A stretch of DNA of 45,443 nucleotides from an uncultured Eubacteriales bacterium. GTDB lineage: Bacteria > Bacillota > Clostridia > Oscillospirales > Oscillospiraceae. Under the pieces are notes generated by a model. The model was not told the DNA's origin. It ran no database searches and saw nothing but the letters and a program-made list of their open reading frames with translations. Below are positions 24,361 to 32,642 of this stretch, piece after piece (the first letter of the stretch is position 1; each line of letters begins with the position of its first letter). The position numbers and the translations under genes are program-made. The DNA lies in assembly GCA_900545515.1 (NCBI GenBank), contig UQZA01000016.1, positions 1-45,443 of the forward strand. The letters run 5' to 3'.

Positions 24361-25539
24361 TTACAGTACCTGGAGGATGTAGCCCTTCAGGTACCAGGCG
24401 TTCTCTGCTGCCAAGTCTGCCGGATGGTCCCGGCTTTGCATCATAGGCTCCAGGAGCCGGACCGGACGGCCCACGTCTCCGGCTGCCTCTTGCAGCATTT
24501 GGAGGAACAGGGGCGGGGTCATAAATTGGCTACAGGACCAGGTGGCCAGGTATCCGCCGGGGCGGACCAGGCGGATACACCGCAGGTTCAGCTCTTTATA
24601 CCCCCGGTAGGCGCCCTGGAGGGCGCCCTTGCTTTTGGCAAAGGCCGGTGGGTCGCAAATGACCAGGTCATACTGCCGTCCTGCCTCGCTATATTCTTTC
24701 ACCAGGTCGAAGACATTGGCGCAGATGGTAGTAATCGTCTCCGCCACGCCGTTGCAGGCAGCGTTTCGGGACAGCATGTCCAGTGCCTCCCGGGACACAT
24801 CCACCGCTTCCACAGATGCGGCCCCATACAGGGCGGCATGGATGGAAAAACCGCCGGTGTGGCAGCACAGATCCAAAACCCGGGCTCCGGAGCAATAGGG
24901 CCGGATGCGCCCCCGATTTTCTTGCTGGTCCAGGAAATGGCCGGTTTTCTGCCCATGGCGAAGATCGGCCAGCATTTGGGCATCGTGCTCCCGGAAGGGC
25001 ACCAGCCCCGGCACCTGGCCGTAGAGGCAGCCGGTGACCTGAGGCAAGCCTTCTTTTTCCCGGACAGGTACGTCATTTCGCTGGTAAATTCCCTTGGGGG
25101 CGAAGAGACCGGCCAGGAGCTCTGTGAGGACGTCCTTCCAGGACTCCATACCCAGGCTCACGATTTGCAGGGAAAGGTAATCCCCAAATTTATCCACAGT
25201 CAGACCCGGCAGACCGTCGGAATCTCCAAATACCACCCGGCAGGCATTGTGAAACCCAAGGGCCTGCCGGCAGGCCCAGGCGCGTGTCAGGCGGCGGCGA
25301 AAGAACTCCCGGTCGATGGCTTCATTGGGGTCCCGGGTGAGGACCCGTACCAGGATTTTGGACTGGCTGTTGAAGAAGCCTCGGGCCACAAAGGCGCCGG
25401 TTCCGTCGATGACGTCAACCACGCCACCGTCGGTGCAATCCTCGTCCACCCAAGCGGCCTCGTTGTCGTAAACCCGGCCTTTTCCCCGGCGGAGCTCCCG
25501 CTCCTCCCCCCGGCGTAGACATACCTGCCCCAATTTCAT
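24361..25539 (-). CDS. rlmI: Class I SAM-dependent rRNA cytosine methyltransferase, RlmI-like
   Basis: A 392-aa protein with an N-terminal PUA-type RNA-binding domain (about 1-70), a middle EEHEE region, and a C-terminal Rossmann methyltransferase domain. The SAM loop is VLDLCCHTGGFSIHAA, and the catalytic segment is LVICDPPAFAKSK. E. coli RlmI makes m5C1962 in 23S rRNA, and this is the closest known function. The ATG at 25539 follows AAGGAGCC. Longer in-frame codons upstream are rejected because they overlap the divergent promoter. It is the first gene of the minus-strand group. Confidence 0.88.
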   Translation of the reverse strand: MKLGQVCLRRGEERELRRGKGRVYDNEAAWVDEDCTDGGVVDVIDGTGAFVARGFFNSQSKILVRVLTRDPNEAIDREFFRRRLTRAWACRQALGFHNACRVVFGDSDGLPGLTVDKFGDYLSLQIVSLGMESWKDVLTELLAGLFAPKGIYQRNDVPVREKEGLPQVTGCLYGQVPGLVPFREHDAQMLADLRHGQKTGHFLDQQENRGRIRPYCSGARVLDLCCHTGGFSIHAALYGAASVEAVDVSREALDMLSRNAACNGVAETITTICANVFDLVKEYSEAGRQYDLVICDPPAFAKSKGALQGAYRGYKELNLRCIRLVRPGGYLATWSCSQFMTPPLFLQMLQEAAGDVGRPVRLLEPMMQSRDHPADLAAENAWYLKGYILQVL

Positions 25540-25563
25540 ATTGGCTCCTTCCTGCGGGTGCAG

Positions 25564-25592
25564 TTGACATGTACAGCCCCGCATGTTATAAT
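25564..25592 (+). promoter_or_regulatory. Consensus sigma-A promoter of the TetR gene
   Basis: Perfect TTGACA (25564-25569), a 17-base spacer and perfect TATAAT (25587-25592), about 50 bases before the TetR start. It lies in the gap shared with the divergent rlmI operon, so TetR binding here could affect both. Confidence 0.9.
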
Positions 25593-25643
25593 GTAATAAT
25601 ATCAGGATAAAATCTTCCCGCCCGTTTCGAAGGAGGGGTATGT

Positions 25644-26201
25644 TTGGCAGATTCCAATGTAACCAAACGGGCCCTCGCCACGGCAATGAAGCAGCTGATG
25701 GCGGCAGAGCCCTTTTCAAAAATCAGTGTCGGCGATATCTGTCAGGTGTGCCAGATGAACCGGAAGAGCTTTTACTATCACTTTCGAGACAAGTATGACC
25801 TGGTCAACTGGATTTTCCAAACTGAGTTCCTTACGGCGGTGCAGCGCCGCCCCTATGAGAGCACCTGGGCACTGATTGGGGATCTGTGTGAGTATTTCTA
25901 TGAAAACCGGGCGTTCTACCACAATGCGCTGTCGGTAGAGGGGCAGAACTCCTTCCAGGATTACTTCCGGGAGATTCTGGCGCCAGTGATGCGGGCCTAT
26001 GCGGAGGATCTCTTTGAGGGAGAGGGAGAGGACGCGGACTTCTTTATCAATTTCTTCAGCGATGCCCTCATTGCGGCCATGCTCCGCTGGCTTTCCAACC
26101 GGAATTGTATGCCCCCTGACCGCTTTACCCGGCTTTTGCGCCGCAGTGTGCTGGGTGGGGCGCAGGTCCTGTCTGACAGCCCAGTTGGAATCCCGAGCTG
26201 A
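25644..26201 (+). CDS. TetR/AcrR family regulator
   Basis: A 185-aa protein. The N-terminal HTH is classic: TKRALATAMKQLMAAEPFSK, ISVGDICQVCQMNRKSFYYHF and the following DKYDLVNWIF. The C-terminal ligand/dimer domain resembles the TetR_C group found in DhaS-like regulators. The start codon is TTG at 25644, since the nearby ATG at 25640 is out of frame, with AAGGAGGGG just upstream. The regulated target is not evident. The divergent rlmI operon is the nearest candidate. Confidence 0.88.
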   Translation: MADSNVTKRALATAMKQLMAAEPFSKISVGDICQVCQMNRKSFYYHFRDKYDLVNWIFQTEFLTAVQRRPYESTWALIGDLCEYFYENRAFYHNALSVEGQNSFQDYFREILAPVMRAYAEDLFEGEGEDADFFINFFSDALIAAMLRWLSNRNCMPPDRFTRLLRRSVLGGAQVLSDSPVGIPS

Positions 26202-26422
26202 GAGCGCTTCTATCATACTGTTTTTTCCTGCAAATTGCAACGGCTACAGGATAAAAATGGGGAGAGCAGGCAAGTATGCAGTCAAATTTTTCCAGCTGCT
26301 TTGCACATCGCACCTGCCTCCATTGTTTGGCCGGAGATACATAATTCTTCTTCTTTGACAAATAATAGCCTCGACACAGAAAGCCGGGGCGGCGTTGCTG
26401 CCCGTTTAAAGGAGAATTTGGT

Positions 26423-26965
26423 ATGAAAGCAACAGGAATCGTTCGTCGCATTGACGATTTGGGGCGGGTGGTGATTCCCAAGGAAATCCGCCGTACTTTG
26501 CGCATTCGGGAGGGAGATCCTCTGGAAATTTACACAGAGAAGGATGGAGGCGTGATTTTCAGGAAATACTCGCCCATGGGGGACCTCCAGGACTTTGCGG
26601 CCCAGATCTGTGAGTCCATTGGGAAAAATACGGGGCGGATTGCAGCTGTGGCGGATCGGGATTCCATCATTGCCCTGTCCGGCGCGCCCCGGCGGGAGCT
26701 GGTGGACCGGCGAAACTCTGCGGATCTGGAAAACCTGATGGAGCAGCGGAAGAGCTACCGGTATAGTCCCGGTAATGTGAAGCTTCGGGCGGTAGAGGGC
26801 TCCGAGAAATATTATCTTGGCGCTGCTGCCCCCATTGTGGCTCAAGGAGATTTGATGGGCTGTGTGATGCTTCTCATGGATGAAGAGGAGACCCCGCCGG
26901 CCGAGGGGGACCAGAAGCTGGTGCAGACGGTGGCAGGCTTTCTGGGCAGACAAATGGAGGCATAA
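26423..26965 (+). CDS. spoVT: Stage V sporulation protein T (AbrB-type regulator)
   Basis: A 180-aa transcription factor. Residues 1-50 form the swapped-hairpin AbrB DNA-binding domain, with VRRIDDLGRVVIPKEIRR and TLRIREGDPLEIY as hallmarks. The remainder is the GAF-like domain of SpoVT. In Bacillus, SpoVT tunes sigma-G-dependent genes in the forespore. The ATG at 26423 has AAAGGAG upstream. The 220-base upstream gap shows no clear sigma-A promoter, which fits control by a sporulation sigma factor, although I could not pin a box. Confidence 0.95.
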   Translation: MKATGIVRRIDDLGRVVIPKEIRRTLRIREGDPLEIYTEKDGGVIFRKYSPMGDLQDFAAQICESIGKNTGRIAAVADRDSIIALSGAPRRELVDRRNSADLENLMEQRKSYRYSPGNVKLRAVEGSEKYYLGAAAPIVAQGDLMGCVMLLMDEEETPPAEGDQKLVQTVAGFLGRQMEA

Positions 26966-26978
26966 TACCAAAAAACAC

Positions 26979-27008
26979 GGGGAGCGTTCCGGCTTTGCGG
27001 AACGCCCC
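26979..27008. terminator. Bidirectional terminator between spoVT and the anti-sigma gene
   Basis: GGGGAGCGTTCCG (from 26979) pairs with CGGAACGCCCC (26998-27008) with one bulged A. On the minus strand it is followed by GTGTTTTTTGG, a good T-run, and on the plus strand by CTGTTCATTT. Confidence 0.75.
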
Positions 27009-27025
27009 CTGTTCATTTGCATCGC

Positions 27026-28321
27026 TTATGCTCCCGGCAAGGTGGGCTCTACCATGGCCCATAGCTCGGTAAGACTGACATCCAGGCTGTATTGCACCAA
27101 TACGCCGTCTGCGTGAAGAATCTGGAACTGGAAGTGGGTTTTCTCTTCCGCCAGGATGGGGTCTGCACGGGCTTCCAGTAGCGCCTGGGTGACATCCTCT
27201 GCCCGGAAAACGGGGTCCTGAATGCTGTCCCAGTAGAGATCGGGGATGCTGTCGCCCCGTGGAATGGGATATAGACGGAGATCATAGGAGGCAGGCTCCT
27301 GAAGGTCGGCAAACTGAGACGCCGGAACCTCCGCCATCCGGTTGATGCACACGGAAATGGTATTGCTGCCCCGGCTCCAGCACAGCCTCAGGGAATACCG
27401 GCCCTGGCCCATGTCCAGCCACGCCTCTTCTGGCTGGAAGTCCTCAGGAATGTGCTCCGGGAAGTAGGCGGCAAAGTCTGGTTCCTGCCGGGCCTCTTCC
27501 ATAGTCAAGCGCTCATACCGCCAGGCAGGGATTTCCTCCGGGGTGAGGAAATCCAGGCTGACGCTGCGTTGGGGGTCCAGAAGCCGGGAGAGAATGCCCT
27601 CAACCATGGCTTGCCCCCGTTCCCTGTCTTCATCCTGGAGCTCTAACCTGGCCCCCAGAACTTCCTCCCGGAGGAAGGTCAGGGTGTAGCAGGTCTCCTC
27701 TATGCTGTCGCCGTCGCAGTCATAGCGGTTCTGGGTGGCAGAAACCTCTGTACCCCAAACGTCGTTGATTCCCTGGGGCTCTGCCACAACGCAGGCAGGT
27801 GGCAGATGGTTGGGCGCAAGGGCCAGGGAGTATGTTCCTGCATCGTTTTCCCGGCTGCCGGAGAGAAAGACCTGCCAGAGCTGCCCCTGGCCGTCATAGA
27901 CGGCGTGGCCGGAGAGGGTCCAGCCCAGCTCCTCCCACCAACCGGTTTCTCCAAAGAGGAGGGCCAGATCCCCGGGCGTCAGGTCTTCCTGAAAATGGCC
28001 GTCTGGGAAGGCGATGGCGGCGGCAATTTCGTTGCCGCCGGTGCTGTATTGCAGCTCCGGCAGGTGGAGGGGAGGACTGGTGGGCGTGGAGGAAGCGGTG
28101 GATTGAGGCGTGGACATGGTGGCAGCTTCCACCTTTTGCTCCGGTGTGGCGCCGGAGCTTCGAGCCAACCAAAGGCCCAGGGCCACCAGGCAGCAGGCGG
28201 CACCGGCGGCCAGGGAAAAGGCCCAACGACGGTGTCTTCTCTGGGGCTCCAGCCCCAGAAGCTTTTGGTGCAGCGCCAGAGAGGGAGTTTGTCGGTCAAA
28301 ATAATCGGAATATTGGCTCAT
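27026..28321 (-). CDS. Putative membrane anti-sigma factor
   Basis: A 431-aa protein with a short cytoplasmic N-terminus (about 1-32), one membrane segment (about 33-53), a Thr/Ser/Pro linker and a large extracytoplasmic domain of no family I recognise. Its start codon overlaps the stop of the ECF sigma factor gene (ATGA), the standard layout for an anti-sigma factor that holds its sigma at the membrane until a signal arrives. The cytoplasmic tail is shorter than a classic zinc anti-sigma domain, so inhibition by this protein is inferred from context. An overlapping longer frame belongs to the sigma gene in another phase. Confidence 0.65.
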   Translation of the reverse strand: MSQYSDYFDRQTPSLALHQKLLGLEPQRRHRRWAFSLAAGAACCLVALGLWLARSSGATPEQKVEAATMSTPQSTASSTPTSPPLHLPELQYSTGGNEIAAAIAFPDGHFQEDLTPGDLALLFGETGWWEELGWTLSGHAVYDGQGQLWQVFLSGSRENDAGTYSLALAPNHLPPACVVAEPQGINDVWGTEVSATQNRYDCDGDSIEETCYTLTFLREEVLGARLELQDEDRERGQAMVEGILSRLLDPQRSVSLDFLTPEEIPAWRYERLTMEEARQEPDFAAYFPEHIPEDFQPEEAWLDMGQGRYSLRLCWSRGSNTISVCINRMAEVPASQFADLQEPASYDLRLYPIPRGDSIPDLYWDSIQDPVFRAEDVTQALLEARADPILAEEKTHFQFQILHADGVLVQYSLDVSLTELWAMVEPTLPGA

Positions 28322-28797
28322 GTAGATTCTCCTTCCAAAAGCAGTTTCAGCTTGGCCCTGGCCCTGGCCAGCCGGGAGCGGACCGAGCTGGGGGACAGGC
28401 CCAGAATGGATGCCATTTCTTCTGTAGAGTATCCCTCGTAGTAGTAAAGGTGCAGAGCGGCCCGGTCTTTGGGCGGTAGGCGGTACAGCTCTTCCAACTC
28501 TTGGGCCTCTGGCTCCTGGGCCGGAAGCTCTGGGGGCAGAGGCGCTACCTTCTTCCGCCAGGGGGAGCGGAGGAAGGAAATGCACCGGTTTACCGTCACC
28601 CGGGTCATCCAGGCCGCCTCCTGCGCCGGGTTGAAAAAAACGGGGGTCTTTTCCAGGTACTTGAGGAACGTGTCTTGTACTGCATCTTCCGCTTCCTGGG
28701 GGCTGCCCAGAATGGCAAGCGCGGTGCGGTAGAGCTTGGCTTCATAGCGGAGGACAAAGGCCTCCCAGTCCACCGGCCGGTTGGACTTCTGTTCCAT
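28318..28797 (-). CDS. ECF RNA polymerase sigma factor
   Basis: A 159-aa sigma-70 family member with only regions 2 and 4. Region 2 reads YRTALAILGSPQEAEDAVQD, followed by TFLKYLEK. Region 4 reads LHLYYYEGYSTEEMASILGL, then SPSSVRSRLARARAKLK, a helix-turn-helix for the -35 element. ATG 28797 is chosen over GTG 28815 because AGGAGG lies between them. It is coupled to the membrane protein gene downstream. Its own regulon may include this pair by autoregulation. Confidence 0.92.
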   Translation of the reverse strand: MEQKSNRPVDWEAFVLRYEAKLYRTALAILGSPQEAEDAVQDTFLKYLEKTPVFFNPAQEAAWMTRVTVNRCISFLRSPWRKKVAPLPPELPAQEPEAQELEELYRLPPKDRAALHLYYYEGYSTEEMASILGLSPSSVRSRLARARAKLKLLLEGEST

Positions 28798-28880
28798 GAT
28801 CGGACCTCCTTTCACTTTTTATAACGCGGGAAGGGGGAAATATGCTGCATGGTGGGGGTTCATTTTTTTGGGAAGAAAAA

Positions 28881-28923
28881 ATCCGGAGGCGGCTCAAAGC
28901 AATGGGTTGAGACGTCTCCGGAT
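28881..28923 (-). terminator. Terminator after the prmA operon
   Basis: ATCCGGAG (28881-28888) pairs with CTCCGGAT (28916-28923), with inner GCTCAA/TTGAG pairing. On the minus strand it is followed by a run of six T, just beyond the DUF4015-like stop. Confidence 0.8.
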
Positions 28924-28955
28924 GGGAAGGATGTTTTCTGAAGAGCAGGGGCTGG

Positions 28956-29969
28956 TCATTCCAAAGGGCGCAGCACGCTGTATGCATCGAAGCGGGGGTC
29001 CTGGCTGGCGGTGAGGAACACCACCTGGGCGCTGCTGTCGGACACAGCGCATGCTTCCGCAGTGCCGGCGGCCTGCTCCGGGGCAATGTTCTCCAGGTAC
29101 AGCCGGGTTTGACCGGTGGGAAGGGGGAAATCCCCAGAATCGGAGAAGGAGACCGTGAAGCTCTGACTGGCGCAGGAAGCCAGCTGCCGGGCGGCCTGCC
29201 GTAGGATCGCATCCTTAGAGGCGGCAGCGGTGTAGGCGATGGAGCCACTGTCCGGAATGCGGAAGTCTGTCCATACCACTTCATCAAAGCCACGTTCCTG
29301 AAGCTCCCGGCAAATTTGGATCAGGTTGGCCGTCACGGCCTGGTTGGCAGGGTCCAGCCAGTGGCACTGCGCTTCATCGGTCCACAGGGCGCCGGAAGAG
29401 ACGGTCAGCCCGGAGCCGGGCTTGGCCTCTGCAAAGGCCGAGTCCCGGAAGGCCGGCAGGCGGGCAATCAAGTAGCAACCCTGCTCCTTTAGGGTTTGGA
29501 TCAGCTTGTCCATGGCGGCGCAGTCTAAGGCCTCAGACTGGGGGGCTCCCTGAATTCTGCTGGTGTAGTAAAATTGACCGGATTTGCTCTTTACATCCAG
29601 AAGTACGGCAGTTCCTGATTCCAGGGCGCTCAGTTTTTGGGACACCTGATCCAGCCCTGCCTCCAGCTGCTTCCCGTCCACATAGACCCCACTGAGCCGC
29701 GCCAGGTTCTGCGCTTCCTGGGGGGCAGCCTGAAAAAGGATTTCCCCAGGAGCGGTTTCCCCGGCTGCCTGGGGGCCGGTCTCTTTGCCGTCCAGGTCCA
29801 GGGTGGAGCGGCCAAAGTCAAAGGTTACGCCTTCCCGGGTGTAGACCACATACCGCTGCAGCCACACCAGCCAGCAAATCCAGATGACGAGGCCTGTCAG
29901 AACCAGGATTCCCAGAACTTGCAGGACCTTCCGCAGCCGCATTTTGGTGTGGTAGGAAAATACTTTCAT
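28956..29969 (-). CDS. Membrane-anchored putative glycoside hydrolase (DUF4015-like)
   Basis: A 337-aa protein with one N-terminal membrane segment (about 14-34) and an extracytoplasmic domain resembling a divergent TIM-barrel of the DUF4015 putative glycosyl hydrolase family. GVYVDGKQLEAGLDQV, VLLDVKSKSGQFYY, LIARLPAFRDS, WLDPANQAVTANLIQICREL, and GFDEVVWTDFRIPDSG match the strand order I associate with that family. A wall or surface polysaccharide role is plausible but unproven. Its ATG overlaps the prmA stop (ATGA), so the two are coupled. Confidence 0.65.
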   Translation of the reverse strand: MKVFSYHTKMRLRKVLQVLGILVLTGLVIWICWLVWLQRYVVYTREGVTFDFGRSTLDLDGKETGPQAAGETAPGEILFQAAPQEAQNLARLSGVYVDGKQLEAGLDQVSQKLSALESGTAVLLDVKSKSGQFYYTSRIQGAPQSEALDCAAMDKLIQTLKEQGCYLIARLPAFRDSAFAEAKPGSGLTVSSGALWTDEAQCHWLDPANQAVTANLIQICRELQERGFDEVVWTDFRIPDSGSIAYTAAASKDAILRQAARQLASCASQSFTVSFSDSGDFPLPTGQTRLYLENIAPEQAAGTAEACAVSDSSAQVVFLTASQDPRFDAYSVLRPLE

Positions 29970-30955
29970 GGGGCTTCCTCCTCCAGCCGCGCGGTGAGGC
30001 AACGCCATTCCTCTTGGCTGCGGGTTTCCAGTATCCGGAATCCGTGAGCCTGAAGACAAGCCCGGACCTCCTCCAGGCGGCTGTCCAGAATACCGGAGCA
30101 GATCACGGCGCCGCCAGGACGCAGGAGACGGCGCAGGGAGGGCGTCAGGGCGAGAATTACATTGGCTACAATATTGATGAGGGCCAGGTCAAAAGGGCCT
30201 CCTGCGTCCATCAGCGCCGCCAGAGCACTGGGGTCTCCGGCAACATCTCCAGTGAAGGCCTGGAACCTGGGGGTGGACATGCCGTTGTAAGCCCCATTCT
30301 CCCGGGCCATGTCCTCGGCCTTGGGATCGATGTCCACGCCAACGGCGCAGGCGGCGCCCAGGCGCAAAGCGGCGATAGACAGAACACCGCTGCCGGAACC
30401 CAAATCCACTACCCGGCTGCCCGGGATTAGGCGCGCCTCCAGGGCTGCCAGACACATTTGGGTGGAGGGGTGGGAGCCGGTACCAAAGGTCAGGCCGGGG
30501 TCCAGGATTACCGGCAGGCGGCCCTGGGCCTCCTCCACCGGAAGCCAGTAGGGCAGGACGCAGAGCTTCTCCCCTACGAATTGGGGGGGATAGTACTTCC
30601 TCCAGCTGTTGGCCCAATCTTCCTCGTCCAGGGGGGCGGCGGACACGGTGAGAGGGCCCAGCTGCCGGTCTGGATGCCGGGCCCGCAGGGCACGAAGGGC
30701 GGCGCTCAGAGCGTCTAACCGGGAAGGCGCGGTCTCATCCTCCTCCAGGTACAGCTTAATTTGGGACAGGCCCTCCAGGCGGCGGGCCAGAGCATCGTCA
30801 ATGTAATCCCAGCAGGCGCGATTGGCATCCAGAAATTGCAGGTATTCCCGCTGGTCCTCTATGACCAGGCTGTCATAGCCCATGGCGGTGAGGGCATCCG
30901 CCGTCAGGCTGATCCCCTCAGAGGTGGTTTTAATGGTCACTTCCAAATATGGCAA
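29966..30955 (-). CDS. prmA: Ribosomal protein L11 methyltransferase
   Basis: A 329-aa enzyme that trimethylates ribosomal protein L11 using SAM. An N-terminal substrate-recognition domain (about 1-100) precedes a Rossmann domain with motif I VVDLGSGSGVLSIAALRLGA. GTGSHPSTQMCLAALE precedes it and NIVANVILAL supplies the catalytic-site Asn motif. The start ATG at 30955 is preceded by a GGAGG-like site, AGGAGGGATTT. First gene of a two-gene minus-strand unit. Confidence 0.93.
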   Translation of the reverse strand: MPYLEVTIKTTSEGISLTADALTAMGYDSLVIEDQREYLQFLDANRACWDYIDDALARRLEGLSQIKLYLEEDETAPSRLDALSAALRALRARHPDRQLGPLTVSAAPLDEEDWANSWRKYYPPQFVGEKLCVLPYWLPVEEAQGRLPVILDPGLTFGTGSHPSTQMCLAALEARLIPGSRVVDLGSGSGVLSIAALRLGAACAVGVDIDPKAEDMARENGAYNGMSTPRFQAFTGDVAGDPSALAALMDAGGPFDLALINIVANVILALTPSLRRLLRPGGAVICSGILDSRLEEVRACLQAHGFRILETRSQEEWRCLTARLEEEAP

Positions 30956-31049
30956 GGAAATCCCTCCTACTCGAAAGGGTGATTTCCGTTATTTTACACG
31001 AAAAAGGGAAGCTTGACAAGGGAGAGGGGAAAATTTCCCATATAAAGCG

Positions 31050-31091
31050 CCGTCCTGGCAGCATACGCCAACCGGTATGCTGCCAGGACGG
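31050..31091. terminator. Strong hairpin between the peptide operon and prmA
   Basis: Perfect 16-bp inverted repeat CCGTCCTGGCAGCATA (31050-31065) against TATGCTGCCAGGACGG (31076-31091), 10-base loop. It lies 41 bases beyond the end of the operon at 31132 and upstream of prmA, and is likely the operon's terminator. The tail is only moderately T-rich. GAAATTTCCC-like words occur on both sides. Confidence 0.65.
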
Positions 31092-31131
31092 ATTGGGAAT
31101 GAAATTTCCCCTATGGCTGTCAATGCTCTGA

Positions 31132-32352
31132 CTACAGGCCCCAGCTTGTGATCAGATTTTCCCGGGCTGCAATTTCTTCCTGGTGGGTGTAGGGATCTGC
31201 CAGCCGGTCCGTGGAGGCTTTGGGCTTGTGGACCAGGCAGTAGAGAAACCGATAGCTCCAGGCGACGGGCATGAGGTACGGTCTGTGGTTCACAAAAGCG
31301 TACCAGGGCACATGGCGCATATCCCGGTATGGGGGAAAGATTTTTTTCCAGGTGTCGGCCAGGAAGGCGAGACTGCGGGGGAGGCGGGAGCGGTGCACCT
31401 GCTTGGCCATGGCGGCAGCCCGGTTTTGCTGGTTGATGTGTCCAAAGATTCCGTCTGCAAACACCTTTTCTGTGGCCTCCAGGAAGAAGGACTCCTCCAG
31501 GGGACTGGAGGAAATGGGCATGGAGACGCCGAACCACTTCTCACAGAGGGCAAAGCAGGTTTGGGTAAAGGCGAGGAGATCCAGCTCCTCCAGCTGTTGG
31601 GTGATCCAAACCCAATTCATGTTGCGGTTCTGCTGTTGGATGAAGAAAACCATATCCAGGAAAGGGCGCAGACCGCAGCCCTTGTTGATGATGTGTTTTG
31701 CAGTATGGGCCATCAGATAGAGGAAGTGGAATCCCTCGTCCAGCTCATACCGGCTGGTGTCCAGCAGGGGCCGGGCGAATCTCCAGGCCTGGTCGAAATA
31801 GGACTGGTAATCCACCTGATTGGCCAGGGGCTCATAAAACATGTGGCTGTGAATTTCGTAGGTAACCACGCCGTCGGAGTAGGTCCACACCGCCCCGGGG
31901 TCTTCCTTTGGCGTGTAATGCAGGGAGCACATCAGCTGATGACAGTGCAGCCGGTCTTTGCCTCGAATCAGGAAATCGGTGTCTCCCATGGTGCGCAGTT
32001 GAGGCGCGGGGTAGCATTGGGAGAGCACGCTGCCCTTAAAGGGAAGAAAGGGGATCTCCGCTTGGGTGAGCTGCTGCTCCAGCTGGGCCAGGTCCTGCTG
32101 CCGGGCAACGGAGTGAGCGGCTTCCGACACAAATCCGGCGTGCAGCTCCTCCAGAATGGACTGAAGCGCGGGAATCCGGGATAGGTTGTCCCGGCACTGT
32201 ACATAGAAAATTCCCGCCAGATTCTGGGTACGGGCATATTGCAGCAGCTGCGGCCAATCCAGGCTCTCCCACCCACCGGGGACGCGGATATCGGGTTTGC
32301 CCTGGATATAGGCGGCCAAAGCCTGAACAAAAAAAGCCTGTTCCAAAGTCAT
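31132..32352 (-). CDS. NTP_transf_5-type nucleotidyltransferase
   Basis: A 406-aa protein of the uncharacterised nucleotidyltransferase family often annotated NTP_transf_5. PFLPFKGSVLSQCYP and RTMGDTDFLIRG are the family's KG and GD-x-D metal-binding signatures, and DEGFHFLYLMAHTAKHI followed by a conserved Asp/Phe helix is typical of the C-terminal half. In lasso peptide clusters such as paeninodin a homologue accompanies an HPr-kinase-like protein and is thought to modify a tailored peptide. Its start overlaps the PqqD gene by four bases. It is the last gene of the operon. Confidence 0.8.
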   Translation of the reverse strand: MTLEQAFFVQALAAYIQGKPDIRVPGGWESLDWPQLLQYARTQNLAGIFYVQCRDNLSRIPALQSILEELHAGFVSEAAHSVARQQDLAQLEQQLTQAEIPFLPFKGSVLSQCYPAPQLRTMGDTDFLIRGKDRLHCHQLMCSLHYTPKEDPGAVWTYSDGVVTYEIHSHMFYEPLANQVDYQSYFDQAWRFARPLLDTSRYELDEGFHFLYLMAHTAKHIINKGCGLRPFLDMVFFIQQQNRNMNWVWITQQLEELDLLAFTQTCFALCEKWFGVSMPISSSPLEESFFLEATEKVFADGIFGHINQQNRAAAMAKQVHRSRLPRSLAFLADTWKKIFPPYRDMRHVPWYAFVNHRPYLMPVAWSYRFLYCLVHKPKASTDRLADPYTHQEEIAARENLITSWGL

Positions 32353-32642
32353 GATGCAATGGCCTCCGTTTCATAGACGAAGCCGTTGGTCAGCATTTGT
32401 TCCAGAAACTGTCCAACGGCTTGGGCGGCCTGGAGTGCGGAGGTGGAGTAGTGCTCGCTGAAGGCCAGGAGTAGGGCCTCTCTCTGCTGGGGGGCCTCTT
32501 CCAGCAGCTTCCAGATGAAATATCCTGCGTCATTTAGCTGGAGGGCCCAGTGGCGGCAAAATGGCCTGGCGGCCTGAGTGGCTACCAACAGATGCTCGCC
32601 ACAAATTTCCTCGTGAACGACGCCGGAGCGGGTTTTCAACAT
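32349..32642 (-). CDS. PqqD-like RiPP recognition element
   Basis: A 97-aa PqqD family protein, a winged-helix fold that binds leader peptides in ribosomally made natural product pathways. HEEICGEHLLVATQAARPF is the N-terminal beta region, LNDAGYFIWKLLE the classic LN-x-T/A-G-x-x-I/L-W helix, and the C-terminal helical VGQFLEQMLTNGFV closes the fold. It overlaps the HPr-kinase-like gene by seven bases and the nucleotidyltransferase by four, so the three are coupled. Partner peptides are likely the 57-aa or 72-aa products of this operon. Confidence 0.82.
   Translation of the reverse strand: MLKTRSGVVHEEICGEHLLVATQAARPFCRHWALQLNDAGYFIWKLLEEAPQQREALLLAFSEHYSTSALQAAQAVGQFLEQMLTNGFVYETEAIAS

Noticed and set aside
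31183..32184. 333-codon plus-strand frame opposite the nucleotidyltransferase gene
   Set aside because: No start signal and no fold. The minus-strand gene has family motifs and coupling.
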